Origin: Carya illinoinensis
Taxonomy: Eukaryota; Streptophyta; Magnoliopsida; Fagales; Juglandaceae
Length of the DNA stretch: 64,000 nt
Reading direction: 5' to 3'
Assembly: GCF_018687715.1 (NCBI RefSeq)
Contig: NC_056753.1
Coordinates: 10,901,001-10,965,000 of the forward strand
The translations under genes were made by a program, and so were the position numbers. Shown in pieces: positions 22,451 to 33,838 of this stretch. Within the stretch, counting starts at the first letter, position 1, and the number at the start of each line of letters is the position of its first letter. The notes below the pieces were generated by a model that saw only the letters and a program-made list of their open reading frames with translations, was not told the DNA's origin and searched no databases.

Positions 22451-23540
22451 TCATTTATGCTTCAAACGTTTTGCAACCATTCGCTCTAACTCTCCTGTGC
22501 CTTCCAGTTCAGTAACTCTTTTCTTAATGGTCGTGTAATCTTCCATCCAATGTGAACTCGTCTGGTGGTACTTGCAGTAACGATTGCCTATTCTAGCCTG
22601 GCGATGCTCCTTGACTGGCTCCTCTTTCTCTTGTACATTCAGATTGTTGTGTATCAATCTGTTATGATGCTATGGCCGCCTTTCTCATCTTCTATCTTGA
22701 TGATTCGATGTGGGTTTTTTGTCAATGTGGTTGCTTTTTTACTCAATTTCGTGCTCCCCTTTTCTCAGATCTACCAAGGCGTGTAGTGTGTCTTCAGCAT
22801 TGACGAAGTCGTCCACTCTATCCATGAATTCCCTCATGGTAGAAGGGGTCTTCCTAGCCAATTTGGCCATGAAGGGGCTGCATGTCTATATCCCACCCAA
22901 GAGGGCAGCAAGGGTAATCTTCTCATCTTGATCATCCATTATTAACCTTTCTTTGTTGAAGCAAATGAAGTACATCTTCAAATTCTCATCTTCTCTTTGT
23001 TTAACCATCAATAGGTAAGCAGTTGGGTGTCATTGCCTTCTACTCAGCATGAACTAAGTTAAGAACTGCTTGCTAACTCTTCAAAACTATCTATCTTCTT
23101 TGGTTGGAGTGTTCCAAACCATCCTCTCGCCACTTATTTCAAGGTTAGAGGAAAAGCTCGGCAAGCGATCTCTCCAGGAAAGCCGTGTAGCATGATGTGC
23201 ACTTTAAAATTCTCCAAGTGATTTACCAGATCTTTAGATCCATCGTAAATCTCTATCTGTGAGACTTTGAATTTTGGTGGTAGCAGCATGACCAAAATCT
23301 TCTCACTTTATGGCAAGTCGGTCTTGTTCAACAAGCACTCTACTGAGGAAGGTCCTCCCATCCTCCTCGCCATCTCTTCGTACTTTCCAGCCAGGCTAAG
23401 TAATTTTTCATGCACCTTCTTCTTCTCTTCATCCTCCCGGTTCGGGCCCCCATTACTATACGCTTCTCCCTCGCCTTGTTCACTGTGGTTGGGCATAACC
23501 ATGTCAATAAGTTCCACATTCTTTCACTTTAGATCTTCGT
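22451..23540 (-). pseudogene. Tat gag in copy 2
   Basis: Includes CKYHQTSSHWMEDYTTIKKR (22657-22451) with its natural continuation through ELEGTGELERMV, the capsid-like region across 23040-22700, and an N-terminal stretch (23517-23308). Frame breaks remain, for example near 22790 and 23000. It is longer than copy 1 because it lacks that copy's second deletion. Confidence 0.7.
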
Positions 23541-23742
23541 TTTCCTTCTTTAGGGTCTCCATGGAGTTTAATGCCATCTTCAATTTTTCCTCCGTCACCT
23601 CCAGTCGTGCTTCCATGGCGGTAGGTAGCGTCTCTGGTTCATGGTTTGCTAGAGAACGAGTTATGGTTGGCATGTGGGAACCACATTTTCGACCAATGAG
23701 AAACTGAAATCAAGGAAGTCAGTATCCCACAAACGGTGCCAC

Positions 23743-24134
23743 TGTAAAGGATGTGTCCCACCACCTAACGTAATCACCAATATGCAAATCAAAGGTAGAT
23801 AGCGCTGGATGCTTGCAACCACTCTGATGTTTAAGTCAGTGAAGAGTAGTGTATAATAACTCAAGTATATAAGCAAAGATGTTTTTGGGTTACTTGGTGC
23901 CCATACATAGGTGTGGAGAAATATTGGATCAATACTAAGACTAGATGATCATCACGTGATGCTCATATGTTCATTCTTCCCCTATATAGTAGGAGTAATC
24001 TGTTCACCATATTAAGGCTTATCCGTTTCATTAGCTAATGGAATATCAAGCTTTCGTGGGCCTTTAACCTCCAGTTTGGGCCATATTCACTGATATAATT
24101 CACAATTGGGCCGAGGTATTAAATGCACCCTCCA
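23743..24134 (-). repeat. Tat LTR in duplicated copy 2
   Basis: 392 bp, by eye identical to 15758-16149, with the same PBS-like site (23726-23741), the imperfect G-box palindrome (23945-23966) and the following flank. Identity extends beyond the LTR into host DNA, which shows duplication rather than independent insertion. Confidence 0.9.
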
Positions 24135-24624
24135 TAGGTCTTTGTAAATCCATCTTCATTACTGTAGTTCACTGGAGGCACTTATTAGTTCTATAAACTT
24201 GGCATGTAGTTGAATGCAAGGACGTTTTGTTCTTAAAATCTAGAGCAAAAATAATGGTAGTGAGCTGTCTGTTTTCTGCTCAATCCATTGTGCTTGTGGT
24301 GGGTGCTTTGACTGGATAGGATTTTGAAGCTATCTAGCCTAGAGAGAGGTCATTAATGTGAAATCAATATATCAAAGGCCTACAATCTATTATGGATGTG
24401 AATTATTGGACAACACAAGTTGACCATAATTTTTACATTTTCGTGCTATGGGAGGGGAGGGGTTCTTGTTTCTGGATAATGGGGAAGGAGATATTTAGAA
24501 GAAGAAGATGAAGGGGTCCTTCCCAATACACGCCCCTTTTCATAATCCCAATACGCACCGTTTGGGTTCTAGCTGTCCAGCTCACAAGCGTGTGCAAGGG
24601 GTGCACAAAATTGACTGCATGCAG

Positions 24625-24922
24625 AGTTTGTCATATATTAACTATTCTTCGTCTTTTAGTAACTCATTTTATTAATATTTATTGTTATTTTTACAATACA
24701 AACATTTGCCTAACCTTTTTACTCTTACTGAGAAAAAAAATACATGAACTGTTAAGGCTTATAACCACCCAATACAAAAAAATGTCTCAAACATAATAAC
24801 CAATTAACCATAGCAAACATCCTCCTCTTCTTCATCCTCGTATCTTGCACTTTCAACCATTGTTCCATGGTTCAAGATCTCAGGTGCATTTATATCGCAA
24901 GTAGTATAACTAGTAAACCTAT
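24625..24922 (+). repeat. duplicated module B, copy 2 (left part)
   Basis: Matches 2480-2865 with gaps and substitutions. It is interrupted at CCTAT (24918-24922) by the chromovirus and resumes at CCTAC (30441). Confidence 0.65.
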
Positions 24923-25337
24923 TGGTGCCAACTTCTTGGTTCAACCTCACATCGATGCCAATAAGAGAAAAGCACAAAATCTCTCTCTATAACATTGGAA
25001 TCTCTCCAAGAAAATAAATTAACAGGTTTCTGGTGTCTTACCAGACTAGTGCCTTCTCGGGATCAAACATGCAATTTCATTAATCATTCAAAAAGTGCCT
25101 TTGATTGTATATCCTTGATCCTTAAATAGCCAACAAAATAGAATATTAATCTAACTAGGAAATAACAATTGTAGATAAAATAAATCTAGAAAATACTAAT
25201 CTAACTAGGAAATAACAATTGCCGATAAAATAAAACTAGAAAATACTAATCTAACTAGGAAAGCAATAAATTAGGAAAAGATAATTGTTAATTAAAATAT
25301 CTCCACTAATTATGGAGTATCCTCCTAATTTGCATCA
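24923..25337 (-). repeat. chromovirus 3' LTR
   Basis: 415 bp, clearly similar to 30026-30440. It contains internally repeated phrases (AATCTAACTAGGAAATAACAA) in both LTRs. The inner side at 25338-25365 is moderately purine-rich on the minus strand (CAGGGGAGCTAG), a candidate polypurine tract. Confidence 0.9.
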
Positions 25338-25379
25338 ATTACTAGCTCCCCTGAAGAACTTGACTCTGTAAAGTTTTGA

Positions 25380-25545
25380 TGAATGTAAGCAGCAAATAGA
25401 TGTGGATATAAACGCTGGACTTCCAATGCTTGCAACCAAATTGATTTTGAATTTGGATGATTTTTCCACTGAACTAAAAGCTTGTAATACCCTCATCGAC
25501 GAGTTGCAACAAATTGGTGATAAAAAATGGAGGCAATCTCATCTC
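25380..25545 (-). pseudogene. chromodomain at the integrase C-terminus
   Basis: Minus-strand translation gives a chromodomain-like series: FVATRR, YYKLLVQWKNHP, SIWLQALEVQRLYP and a short tail. An in-frame stop lies after the TRR. Chromodomains steer integration to modified histones. The placement right after the integrase segment at 25776-25582 (YIIDLPSDFGISLIFNIEDL) is what chromoviruses show. Confidence 0.7.
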
Positions 25546-25581
25546 GAGTAGCTATATTTGCTAGGACATGAGAGTTGGTGT

Positions 25582-26752
25582 CTATGATGCCTCTAGAGCT
25601 GGTAATGTGGAAAAATCATTTTCATCACCCTTAAACTCAGTGAGATCTTCTATATTAAAAATTAAGCTAATACCAAAATCAGAGGGCAAATCAATGATAT
25701 ATGTGTTGGTGCCCAATTTCTTGGCAACTTTGAAATGAGTGCATGAAGTTTGGTAAAACTCCCCAGAGGAAATCACTCCAATCTTATACGAATAAGAATC
25801 ATATCACCCCCACAGTGAATTGCCTACCTTTGCACCTTGCATTTGCAAAAGCTGCATAAGAATCTGTATGAAAGGTAAGGTGCCATTTGCAATCTTCATG
25901 AACGTCCCTTATATAGCTAGAAAAATCTAGTGCAGTTTCGCTTGGTCTGGGAGGCAATGATAAGGAGTTATCGATTGGAGTGCTGGGTCAAAAACCATAA
26001 ACCACTTCGAATGGGGTGCACCCTGTTAATCTGTTAACAAAATTATTGAAAGCAAATCCTGCTTGTGGAAGTACTATATCCCAACTGGTGACATGATATG
26101 CAATGAGTCAAAGTAATAAATTTTCCAAACTCATGTTGGTTACTTCAGTTTGACCATCTGTTTGGGGATAGAATGCACTAGAAAATATCAGCTTCATCCC
26201 CATTTTTGTCCACAATTTCTTCTAGAAATAACTCACAAATTTTACATCCCTGTTAGACATGATAGAAGCTAGAACACCATGTAATCGGATTACTTCTTGC
26301 AAGAATAATGTAGCAATCTTTAAGGCATCATAAGTCTTGTGACATGGAATGAAATGCAACATTTTTTTAAAAACAATCCACGACCACCACAATTGAGTAT
26401 TGTTGCTGAAGAGTTTTAGGCAACTCAAGAATAAAGTCTATGCTAATATGTTGCCATGGCTTGTCCCGAATGGGGAGTGGTGTATAGAGCCCTACTTGTT
26501 GCTTTGTTCCTTTATTTATTTGGCAAATCCGACAACGATCAACCACTATATGTACATCTCTATGCATCTGAGGCCAATAGAACTGATCAGCAACAATAGC
26601 AAAAGTTTTATCATGTCCGAAATGCCAACTAAACCCCCACCATGGAGTTCTATAATTAGGAACTCGTGAAAAGACCCATGAGGAATGCACATCCGTGTTT
26701 TGTAAAATAGATATCCATCTCTCAAAGAATATTCACCACCAAATATGCGCAC
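25582..26752 (-). pseudogene. chromovirus integrase (broken)
   Basis: Pieces: zinc-binding domain with CRICQ and upstream His residues (26752-26546 and 26690-26367), core start with [14 protein letters not shown], a middle part (26428-26222) with [23 protein letters not shown] (normally GxP and SDRD) and the C-terminal part (25776-25582). At least three frame breaks separate them. Confidence 0.75.
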
Positions 26753-26759
26753 ATGAGTA

Positions 26760-28027
26760 GATAGATTACTCTACACGTTGACGAAGTCCTCATCATTAGG
26801 ATACTGTGTTTTGAGACTTTCAAATCCTGTAAAATTAGCTGAAAACATTTACAACAAGTGAGGTCTCCTGTGTAAGGCGTCAGCCACCTTATTTTCAATC
26901 CTCGACTTATGCCTAATAACAAACTCAAACTGCTGCAAATAGTCCATCTAGTGAGCATGTCAGGCATTTAGCTTACTTTGAGAATTTAGAGGCTTCAAGG
27001 AATCGTGATCAGTGTAAGGAATAAACTCTCTATGAATAAAATATAGTCACCAATGCTTGAGAGTTTGAATTAAAGCATAGAATTCCATGTCATATACCAA
27101 GTATCACTGGTGAGTGTCATTAAGCTTTACACTGTAAAACGCAATGGGGTGACCTTCTTGACTCAATACAACCTTGATTCCTACATGTGAGGTGTCACAA
27201 GCCACTTCAAAAACTTTAGAGAAATCAGGCAACTTAAGAACTGGTGCGTGCCCCATCTTTTCTTTAATTTCAATGAAGGCCTTGGCAACTACAGCACTCC
27301 ACGAAAATTCTTTTGCTTTCAAGCACTTAGTGATTGGGGCCATTATAGTGCTAAAGCCATGAATAAATAGGTGATAAAATGTCGCCAAACCATGGAAGCT
27401 CCTGACTTCGGAAAAATTCTAGGGCGTTGGCCAATTCTGAATAGCTTGCACCTTTGCAAAGTCGGCCTCGACAGCTTGATCAAAAATTATAAAATCGAGA
27501 AATTTGGCATTTTTCTTCATAAACGAACGCTTGCCCCGATTAATATAGAGTTGTTCAACTCTCAAAGTCTTTAATACTTGCTCGACATGGCCTAAATGGT
27601 CCTAAAAACGTTGGCTCAAAATTAAGATATCATTAAAATAAACAACAACAAATTTACCCAAGAATGGCTTGAGAGCTTGTGTCATAACGTGCATGAAGGT
27701 GCATGACGCATTGGTTAATCCGAAGGGCATGACTAACCATTCGAACAAACCATCTTTTGTTTTGAAGGCTGTCTTCCACTCGTTGCCTGGCCGAATACAA
27801 ATTTGATGGCATCCAATACGAAGGTCGATCTTAGTAAAAATAGAGGAACCACTTAACAAATCCAACATGTCATCAAGACAGGGAATGGAAAAATGGTATT
27901 TTACTGTTATCTTGTTAATTTCTCGGCTATCTACGCACATCCTCCAACTACCATCCTTCTTGGGCATAAGTAGAATGGGAACAATGCAGGGGCTAAGACT
28001 CTCTCGAATAAATCCTTTGTCTAACAA
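26760..28027 (-). pseudogene. chromovirus RT and RNase H (broken)
   Basis: RT (28027-27602) shows the usual blocks: [51 protein letters not shown] and VVYFNDILI. The catalytic YxDD reads YFND, so the first catalytic Asp is Asn. RNase H (27388-27104) has the [10 protein letters not shown] and [23 protein letters not shown] blocks, then breaks. This would copy element RNA to DNA; the active-site change alone should abolish that. Confidence 0.85.
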
Positions 28028-28516
28028 TTGCTGAATTTGCTAGGTAAGCTTTTCATTCTCTGTGGGCTCATGCGATAGTGCGGTAAATTAGGCAAGGTTG
28101 ATCCAGGGATCAAGTCTATAGCATGTTGCACATTCCATATTGGAGGTAGTTGATTCGGCATCTCATCCGACGAGTTCCGTTGGAACATAACCATAATCTT
28201 GTTTCATTTTGTGCCTTACTTCCAATAGCACCATAGCTTCATCATGTATGACTCAAGAAAATTGAAGCATGGTCAAAACTGTGACAACTTCCTTTTTTGT
28301 CTCAAATTTCAAGATTTGCAAAGGATTCAAAACAAATTTCTTACCTTTAAAATTAAATGAGCAAGTGTTAGCATACCCATCATAGGAAACCCTCCGATCA
28401 TAGAGCCATGGATGCCCCAATAGCATGTGACAAACGGTCATACGGATCACACGCACTAGGCCTCATCCACATATTTTTTTTCTCAATGAAAATTTAACCA
28501 AACATCGTTGCTTCAC

Positions 28517-28855
28517 TCAGACAGAGTTGTCTTCATTAACCCAACTAATCCGATAAGGAGTAGGATGCTTCTCAATCTTTAGCCCCAAACATTCTACAGC
28601 AATTTCAAAAATCACATTCATGCCAATGCCATTATCAATAATGACATTCAAAGCTCGACCATTATGTTCCATGCGTGTGTGAAAAATATTGATGCGCAAC
28701 CACTCAGGATTATCTTGGAGCTCTTTCTTAGTTTTGGTCAACACTCGATGAATCACACAACTAGGTAAATCTGATGCACCCAAGTGTTCTTCTTCATTGT
28801 GACTACCCTTATCAGTTTCCTCTTCATCCATTTCTTCAACAGCGTCCATTACCAA
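28517..28855 (-). pseudogene. chromovirus protease region
   Basis: The frame includes RALNVIIDNGIGMNVIFE, which matches the aspartic protease D-S/T-G segment of chromoviruses with the middle residue changed to Asn (DNG). Downstream 28456-28253 continues protease (VCHMLLGHPWLYDRRVSYDG). A stop separates the two. Confidence 0.65.
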
Positions 28856-29840
28856 TAATTCTTTTTCACATATGAAGGCTTTTTATCTCTTGTAGGACAC
28901 ACAACAACATTGTGTCCAAAACCTTTACATTTATAACATCGTGGCCATTCGCTGGTAGCTTTTGTTTTTCCTTTCTGGTCTCCAATCATTGCACCCCTGG
29001 GTTGATCTTTCAGCAATAGTGGCCTTTGGAATGAAGGCATTTTGACACGTTGTGGTCTTGGATCTGTTCATATCGTTTTCCTTCCAACTGAGGCCCCCAT
29101 TTGTTTCTCAATACGTAGTGCCAATTGATACACCTCCTTTACATTGATTAAACATGCAGTCAACATCTCCTTGCGTAGATCGCTACATAATCCGATGCGG
29201 TATCAAGCTAAAGTTTGATGTTTAGTCTCCACGATCTTGCTATGGATAGTCAACTCGTGGAAGCAGGCTGTAAATTGATCAACACTCAATGAACATTGCC
29301 TGAGTTGTATCATCTCTTTGAACATCATTTGCTCATAATCAATGGGCAAATATTTTTCCTTCAGTCGCTTCTTCATCTCCTCCCAGTTAGAAACTGTTGG
29401 GCGTTGGGTACAACATAATTGTTCTTCCACACTTCCCCACCATGCTCGTGCATGCCCCTTCAATTTCATCCAAACATAACGAACTTTTTTTTTTCCAATA
29501 CTGCAAACCAATTGAAATAATCCTTAATAGCCATTAACCAGTCTTCAAAAGCGTTGGGCTCTAATTTCCTATAAAAACTCGGCACATCAACCTTCATCCT
29601 CTTAGTCAGTTCATTAAGAGGTTGATAATCTGTGCCATGTCCACCATGACCTCGGTGAAAATTTTGTCTATGATGTCAGATTCGAGGTTGACGATCCTCA
29701 AACTCCTAGTCTTCTTCATATTTCCAATCTTCATCAACATCTCTATACCTTTCATCCAACATCTCCCCACAAATTGGGCCACGCCCTCTTCAATTGAAAG
29801 GTCTAAACTTCTCTCGAGCTTGATGCTCATCCATGGCATC
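28849..29840 (-). pseudogene. chromovirus gag with zinc knuckle (broken)
   Basis: 29511-29203 holds the capsid part (VRYVWMKLKGHARAWW, then WEEMKKRLKEKYLP). 29040-28849 holds a CCHC knuckle (CYKCKGFGHNVVVC). An N-terminal remnant lies near 29839-29606. Frame breaks occur near 29200 and 29515. Confidence 0.75.
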
Positions 29841-30005
29841 TAGCAGATGAGTGAGTTGCTCTAAAACTATGGAGTTTTGATTGATTTGTTATTGCAAATT
29901 GGGTTGTTCCATGTCTTGGTTGTCCAAATTTTGGTTGTTTACCATGGTGTACAAAGTACCACGATGGGTTACAAGCATGGAGTGCTAAGTTCCTTAAGGA
30001 AGGAA

Positions 30006-30021
30006 CCTTGCTCTGATGCCA
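30006..30021 (-). other. primer binding site (initiator Met tRNA) of the chromovirus
   Basis: Four bases inside the 5' LTR the minus strand reads TGGCATCAGAGCAAGG, one or two changes from the common plant PBS TGGTATCAGAGC. Confidence 0.8.
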
Positions 30022-30025
30022 AAAT

Positions 30026-30440
30026 TGGTCCCAACTTCTTGGTTCAACCTCACGTCGATTCCAAGAAGAGAAAAGCACAAAATCTCTCTCTATAAAGTTG
30101 GAATCTCTCCAAGAAAATAAATTAACAGGTTTTTGGTATCTCACTAGCCTAGTCCCTTCTCAAGATCAAACATGCAATTTCATTAATTATTCAAGAAGTG
30201 CCTTTAATTGTACATCCTTGATCCTTAAATATCCAACAAAATAGAATACTAATTTGACTATGAAATAACAATTGCAGATAGAATGAAACTAGAGAATACT
30301 ATTCTAATTATGAAATAAAAATTGTAGATAGAATACAACCAGGAAATACTAATCTAACTAGGAAAGCAATAAATTAGGAAAAAATCATTATTAATTAAAA
30401 TTTCTTCACTAATTATGGAGCATTCTCCTAATTTGCATCA
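30026..30440 (-). repeat. chromovirus 5' LTR
   Basis: 415 bp, partner of 24923-25337. The two differ at a moderate number of positions but keep the same length, so the insertion is not recent. Confidence 0.9.
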
Positions 30441-31112
30441 CCTACCATTTTACCAAGTTAAGTGATTACATGTGAATTTTGAACTCACCATGATAGCACC
30501 CATGATAGAGGATCTAATGTCTCGAATCAAACCATGCAACCGAATTGCAAGATGCAACCGTATGAAGTTAAAAAGCTTTTGGTAATTGGATCTAGGGAAA
30601 GTAAGATACCTTTGACATTACTTTTTACCTACTATTCACTACTTTTTACTAGTATTCATTACTGTTTAATATTTTATTATTACTTTTTCACAACTTTTTC
30701 ATTATTATTCACATATCATTTGAGATCACCTCACTACCCAGATGGAGCCTTAGTGATCATGCATAAAAGTTTGTCGTAGCATTCTGTTTTTAATGGAAGT
30801 CACGGACATGTAGATGCATTTCCATATAGATAAATGACCTAGTTGTTTGCCAAATTACCTCTTTTGCTTTGGAGAGATTGTCACTCTTATGGAAACGTAA
30901 ATTCTTTTGGGGTGACTTGAGAAATGTCTTTTCTCCTATAAATACTTTCTGTGGGGAAGTGTTTGGTCTACGTTCGGTGTTTTGCTAAGAAAGTGATGGA
31001 AGTTAATTTTAGAGGTAAAGTTAATACATGTAAAATAAGAACTAGAAAAAGGAAGGATCAAAAGAATTTAAAAGAATTTGCCATTGGTATATCAAGGGGG
31101 TTTGCTTTTTTC
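30441..31112 (+). pseudogene. module B remainder and decayed second copy of the membrane-protein gene tail
   Basis: 30441-30490 finishes module B (compare 2866-2920). From about 30490 the text matches 1000-1510: the equivalent of codons near residue 170-205 is recognisable (TCTCGAATCAAACCATGCAACCG), followed by a diverged stop-codon area, then downstream DNA (30770-30960 matches 1190-1390). An AT-rich insert at about 30610-30720, rich in ATTCACTACTTTTTAC-type phrases, interrupts the match. No open frame remains and the N-terminal two-TM part is absent. Confidence 0.7.
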
Positions 31113-31748
31113 TTCCTTTATCTTTAGTATTTTCTAGTTTGGGTTCTTTGTGCGTGGAGTACACTCGGTACAGAATCTTCAGATACAAGATATGGCACAA
31201 CACATAAACTATGGTTTTATGATCGACATTCTCCATAAGAGGTTTCTCAAATCTTTGTATGTAGAAAAAATCCTATACATAAGCAGGAGTAATGGACACA
31301 CTCCACATTGCTTATGTAGCAGGATTTGACTTGTAAGAATCTCTTTTTCTCTGATCTTTCTAAGTGTTCCAAGCCTCCTCTGCAAAATTTCTAATTCCTC
31401 TCCCTGCAATTTGACGAAGAATTGTGAGGGTGGTGGATCTTTAACTAAAACCCCCAGGAACGGGGAATTGATGTCACTGCAATTCTAGATTTCTTGTTGT
31501 TTGTGGCTATTCTAAATCATCTTCAGATGAGAAAAACGGGCTCCTTCAATTTGTATTATTGATCAGGATGAGCTTAAAAGGTGTAACAACTAGAAAACTT
31601 TAAGAGTTCCAGGACTTCCAATCAGTTTCCTGCCCCCTAGCAAAGGACTCTGGTCTTGTTAACCAAGGAACAATGGAAGCTAAAATGTGAAAAAAACTAG
31701 ATGACAAAGAAATAACTAGTTGGAGCATGAATCTTCTTGTCGTATTCC
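31113..31748. other. 3' flank of the NPH3 gene
   Basis: Start of the 3.6-kb block (about 31113-34727) that separates the halves of module A copy 2. A short minus-strand frame at 31409-31209 (EELEILQRRLGTLRKIREKE) looks alpha-helical and could be a decayed exon, but has no assignable family. The rest is probably the 3' UTR and spacer of the next gene. Confidence 0.4.
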
Positions 31749-33838
31749 TTATTTTGGATGAACCTTTTTCTTCTTTATTTGGCAGTTATAGTCGTGCATG
31801 CTAGTGGTGCACCCGAACTTCCTCTTCATTTCTCTCCACATGCCAACTTTCTCTTTTTTGACACTTTGGCTGCAACCACTCTCGATCTCTTTCCTCATCA
31901 TACAGCATTCCCTCTCTAGCTCCATCACCTTGTGGTTCATTTTCTCCATTTCATTCCTCACTTGTTCCTCACCACAATCCAGCTTCTCTAGATCATCCCC
32001 TCCCACCTCCTTTCTCAATTTGTTGCCAGAATCATGTGTCTCCCCCAAGATTGTGTCGCGCAGCTGCAGCTGCCCCACAAACAAAACCTGCACTACCACC
32101 CTTAATGGCAATCGTTCATTTCTGGCTGCATGCTCACGAGCTTCAGGTGACATCTTTTGGCAATCCAGCACTAGGCACACTTCCTCTCTCTCTGATTCAG
32201 TCAGGTATCTATGATTGCGCAAGTAGATGTCAATAGCTCTATAAATTCCATCAGATCTTCTTTGAGTTACCAGCGATGCTGCAATTAATATATCTGCTAA
32301 TGAAACAAATTCCTCTGGCTTCAAATCTATGTTACTCGAAACCTCTGCCAAGAATTCCTCCATGAGTTCTGCCACTGCAATTAATCCTGATAGGTTGGAA
32401 TGAGTGTAGTTTCCATAGAAAATTTTCAGTATCTCCCTCAAGCACTCAATATCTTCCTTAGCGTTTCCTTGAAAAGGTATAAAGAGGTCTTTGACGGTGG
32501 CCTCCTCTAGTTGTTTTCCAATCCGGACCTCAAAACCATTTATGCAGTCAGAGCTTGCTTCCAAAATTATTGCAGATCGCAGCATGTCAAACAATACCGT
32601 GCAAGAAAGGATTCCTCTCTCATGAGATAAAAGCCTTTCCACAGCTTCAATGACTTCCCTCTCAGAATTCCTCTTATAACTTGACATTTTTTCCCTCCCA
32701 GTGGAGATGGATGAAACCCACTTCTTTGCATATGCAGAGAGGGATACAGCCACATTCTTTGGTGGGACAACACGTTTATTCATTGCAAGAATGATAGACT
32801 CATAAAGTAGGAGAGGCAGCACTGTCAAATCCTCTGACTGCCTTTCAAGATCAAAGAGCCTTCGCCTTGCATCTGTCCTATAGACAATGTCAGCATCCTC
32901 CATAAAATCAGCACAGATCGAATTCTTGATTGGTTCACCGAGAAGGCTAGGATCTACCAATGCCTTCGCAACCAGAGACTCTATACAGGCGTCTACCAAG
33001 CCATAATTGACAACTTGCTTATATATGTTTTCCACGGTACAGAGAGCCTTAATTGTTTCATTCCAGCTAGGGAGGACTCTTTGTTCTAAGAAAGCAAGCG
33101 CCTTGTGTAAAAGATTATTTCTGCTATGACTTTCAGTCATCTTTAAGTGAAAAGCAAGGCAAGTGACTGGTACAACATTCTCAGTGGACATGTCCAGTTC
33201 ATACCCATAGCAGAATTTGATGATAAGATCAAAAGTCTTTGCTGCAGCTGGCATGTCTTGGAGGAAATGAGAGAGACCCTCCTGGGAGCTCTCTTTGAGT
33301 ATTTCAGATATTTTTGCTGATCTTGCAGCCAGAAGTTCCTACATAAATATGAATGGAAGTAGTACTTGAACATTTATATTTTGTATATGCTGCAGTAACA
33401 CTAGTTTACCAGAAAGGATGTAATAAATGCAGAAAAAGAGAAGGGATTCGATAAAAGAGAAGAAGAAATCATAAATGGCGCACACGTACAAGAAGCTGCA
33501 CATCTTGGGAAGCTGCTGTAGGCTTCAACAACCTGAGAATAGGGGAAGGGGTAAAAAACAAAACAAAAAAAATTAAAAAAGACAAAATACATCTAGAAAT
33601 ATAAAGAAGAAAGCGGCGGGGAAGGAGGTTTTCACCTAGACGATCCACCTGTCTGTCCGCTCAACATCAGTGCAATACTTTCACTATTGAACTTTACAAA
33701 GCCAGAGGAGTTGCTGTTTGGAGTTGTTTGCTTTATCAAATCCTGGTAGTGCAAAACTGGAAGCTGAAAGTGCTGGCTGTTATGGGTCTCTACCCGGTTT
33801 CCCTCTTCACAATTGAACTGTATCTCCAACCTTATCAA
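31749..33838 (-). CDS. NPH3-family protein (BTB/POZ-NPH3), three-exon model
   Basis: Model: exon 1 33838-33636, exon 2 33532-33490 (43 bp), exon 3 33338-31749. All introns are GT-AG and the frame is kept, giving 611 residues, usual for the family. Exon 3 holds the end of a BTB-like fold (TFDLIIKFCYG), then the NPH3 domain: NNLLHKALAFLEQRVLPSWNETIKAL, the Tyr motif YRAIDIYL (448-455) followed by DCQKMSPEA, and the signature RVVVQVLF (495-502). The usual EQ after VLF is GQ here. A C-terminal coiled coil spans about 530-572, with a Lys-rich end. NPH3 proteins are plasma-membrane or cytosolic adaptors, some acting with CUL3 in phototropin signalling or auxin transport. The N-terminal 82 residues match a BTB core poorly, so the first exons or start may be wrong or degraded. 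Confidence 0.75.
33339..33489 (-). other. intron 2 of the NPH3 gene
   Basis: Donor GTACGT at 33489-33484 and acceptor TATGTAG ending at 33339. 151 bp, AT-rich. Joining keeps frame (…CAG CTT CTT | GAA CTT CTG…). Confidence 0.65.

Larger units (their letters stand above)
21352..24592. repeat. near-identical duplication, copy 2
   Basis: Longer version of 14297-16607: Tat gag and protease sequence, LTR (23743-24134), PBS-like site and 458 bp of host flank. It keeps the two blocks missing from copy 1 (21956-22515 and about 23029-23401), so copy 1 is the deleted form. Beyond 24592 the host flank continues naturally (TGCAAGGGG), whereas copy 1 breaks into inverted Athila sequence. Confidence 0.9.
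24923..30440 (-). mobile_element. Reina-type Ty3/gypsy chromovirus, full length but dead
   Basis: 5,518 bp on the minus strand with LTRs of 415 bp each (24923-25337 and 30026-30440), both TGGT...GCATCA on the plus strand. TSD is CCTAT (24918-24922) and CCTAC (30441-30445). Minus-strand order: 5' LTR (right), PBS for initiator Met tRNA, gag, protease, RT, RNase H, integrase, chromodomain, 3' LTR. Compact size, short LTRs and a C-terminal chromodomain fit the Reina lineage. Many stops and frameshifts, and a changed RT active site, show it is inactive. Confidence 0.9.

Noticed and set aside
31798..32236. Plus-strand ORFs opposite the NPH3 gene
   Set aside because: Shadows of the real minus-strand coding exon 31749-33338.
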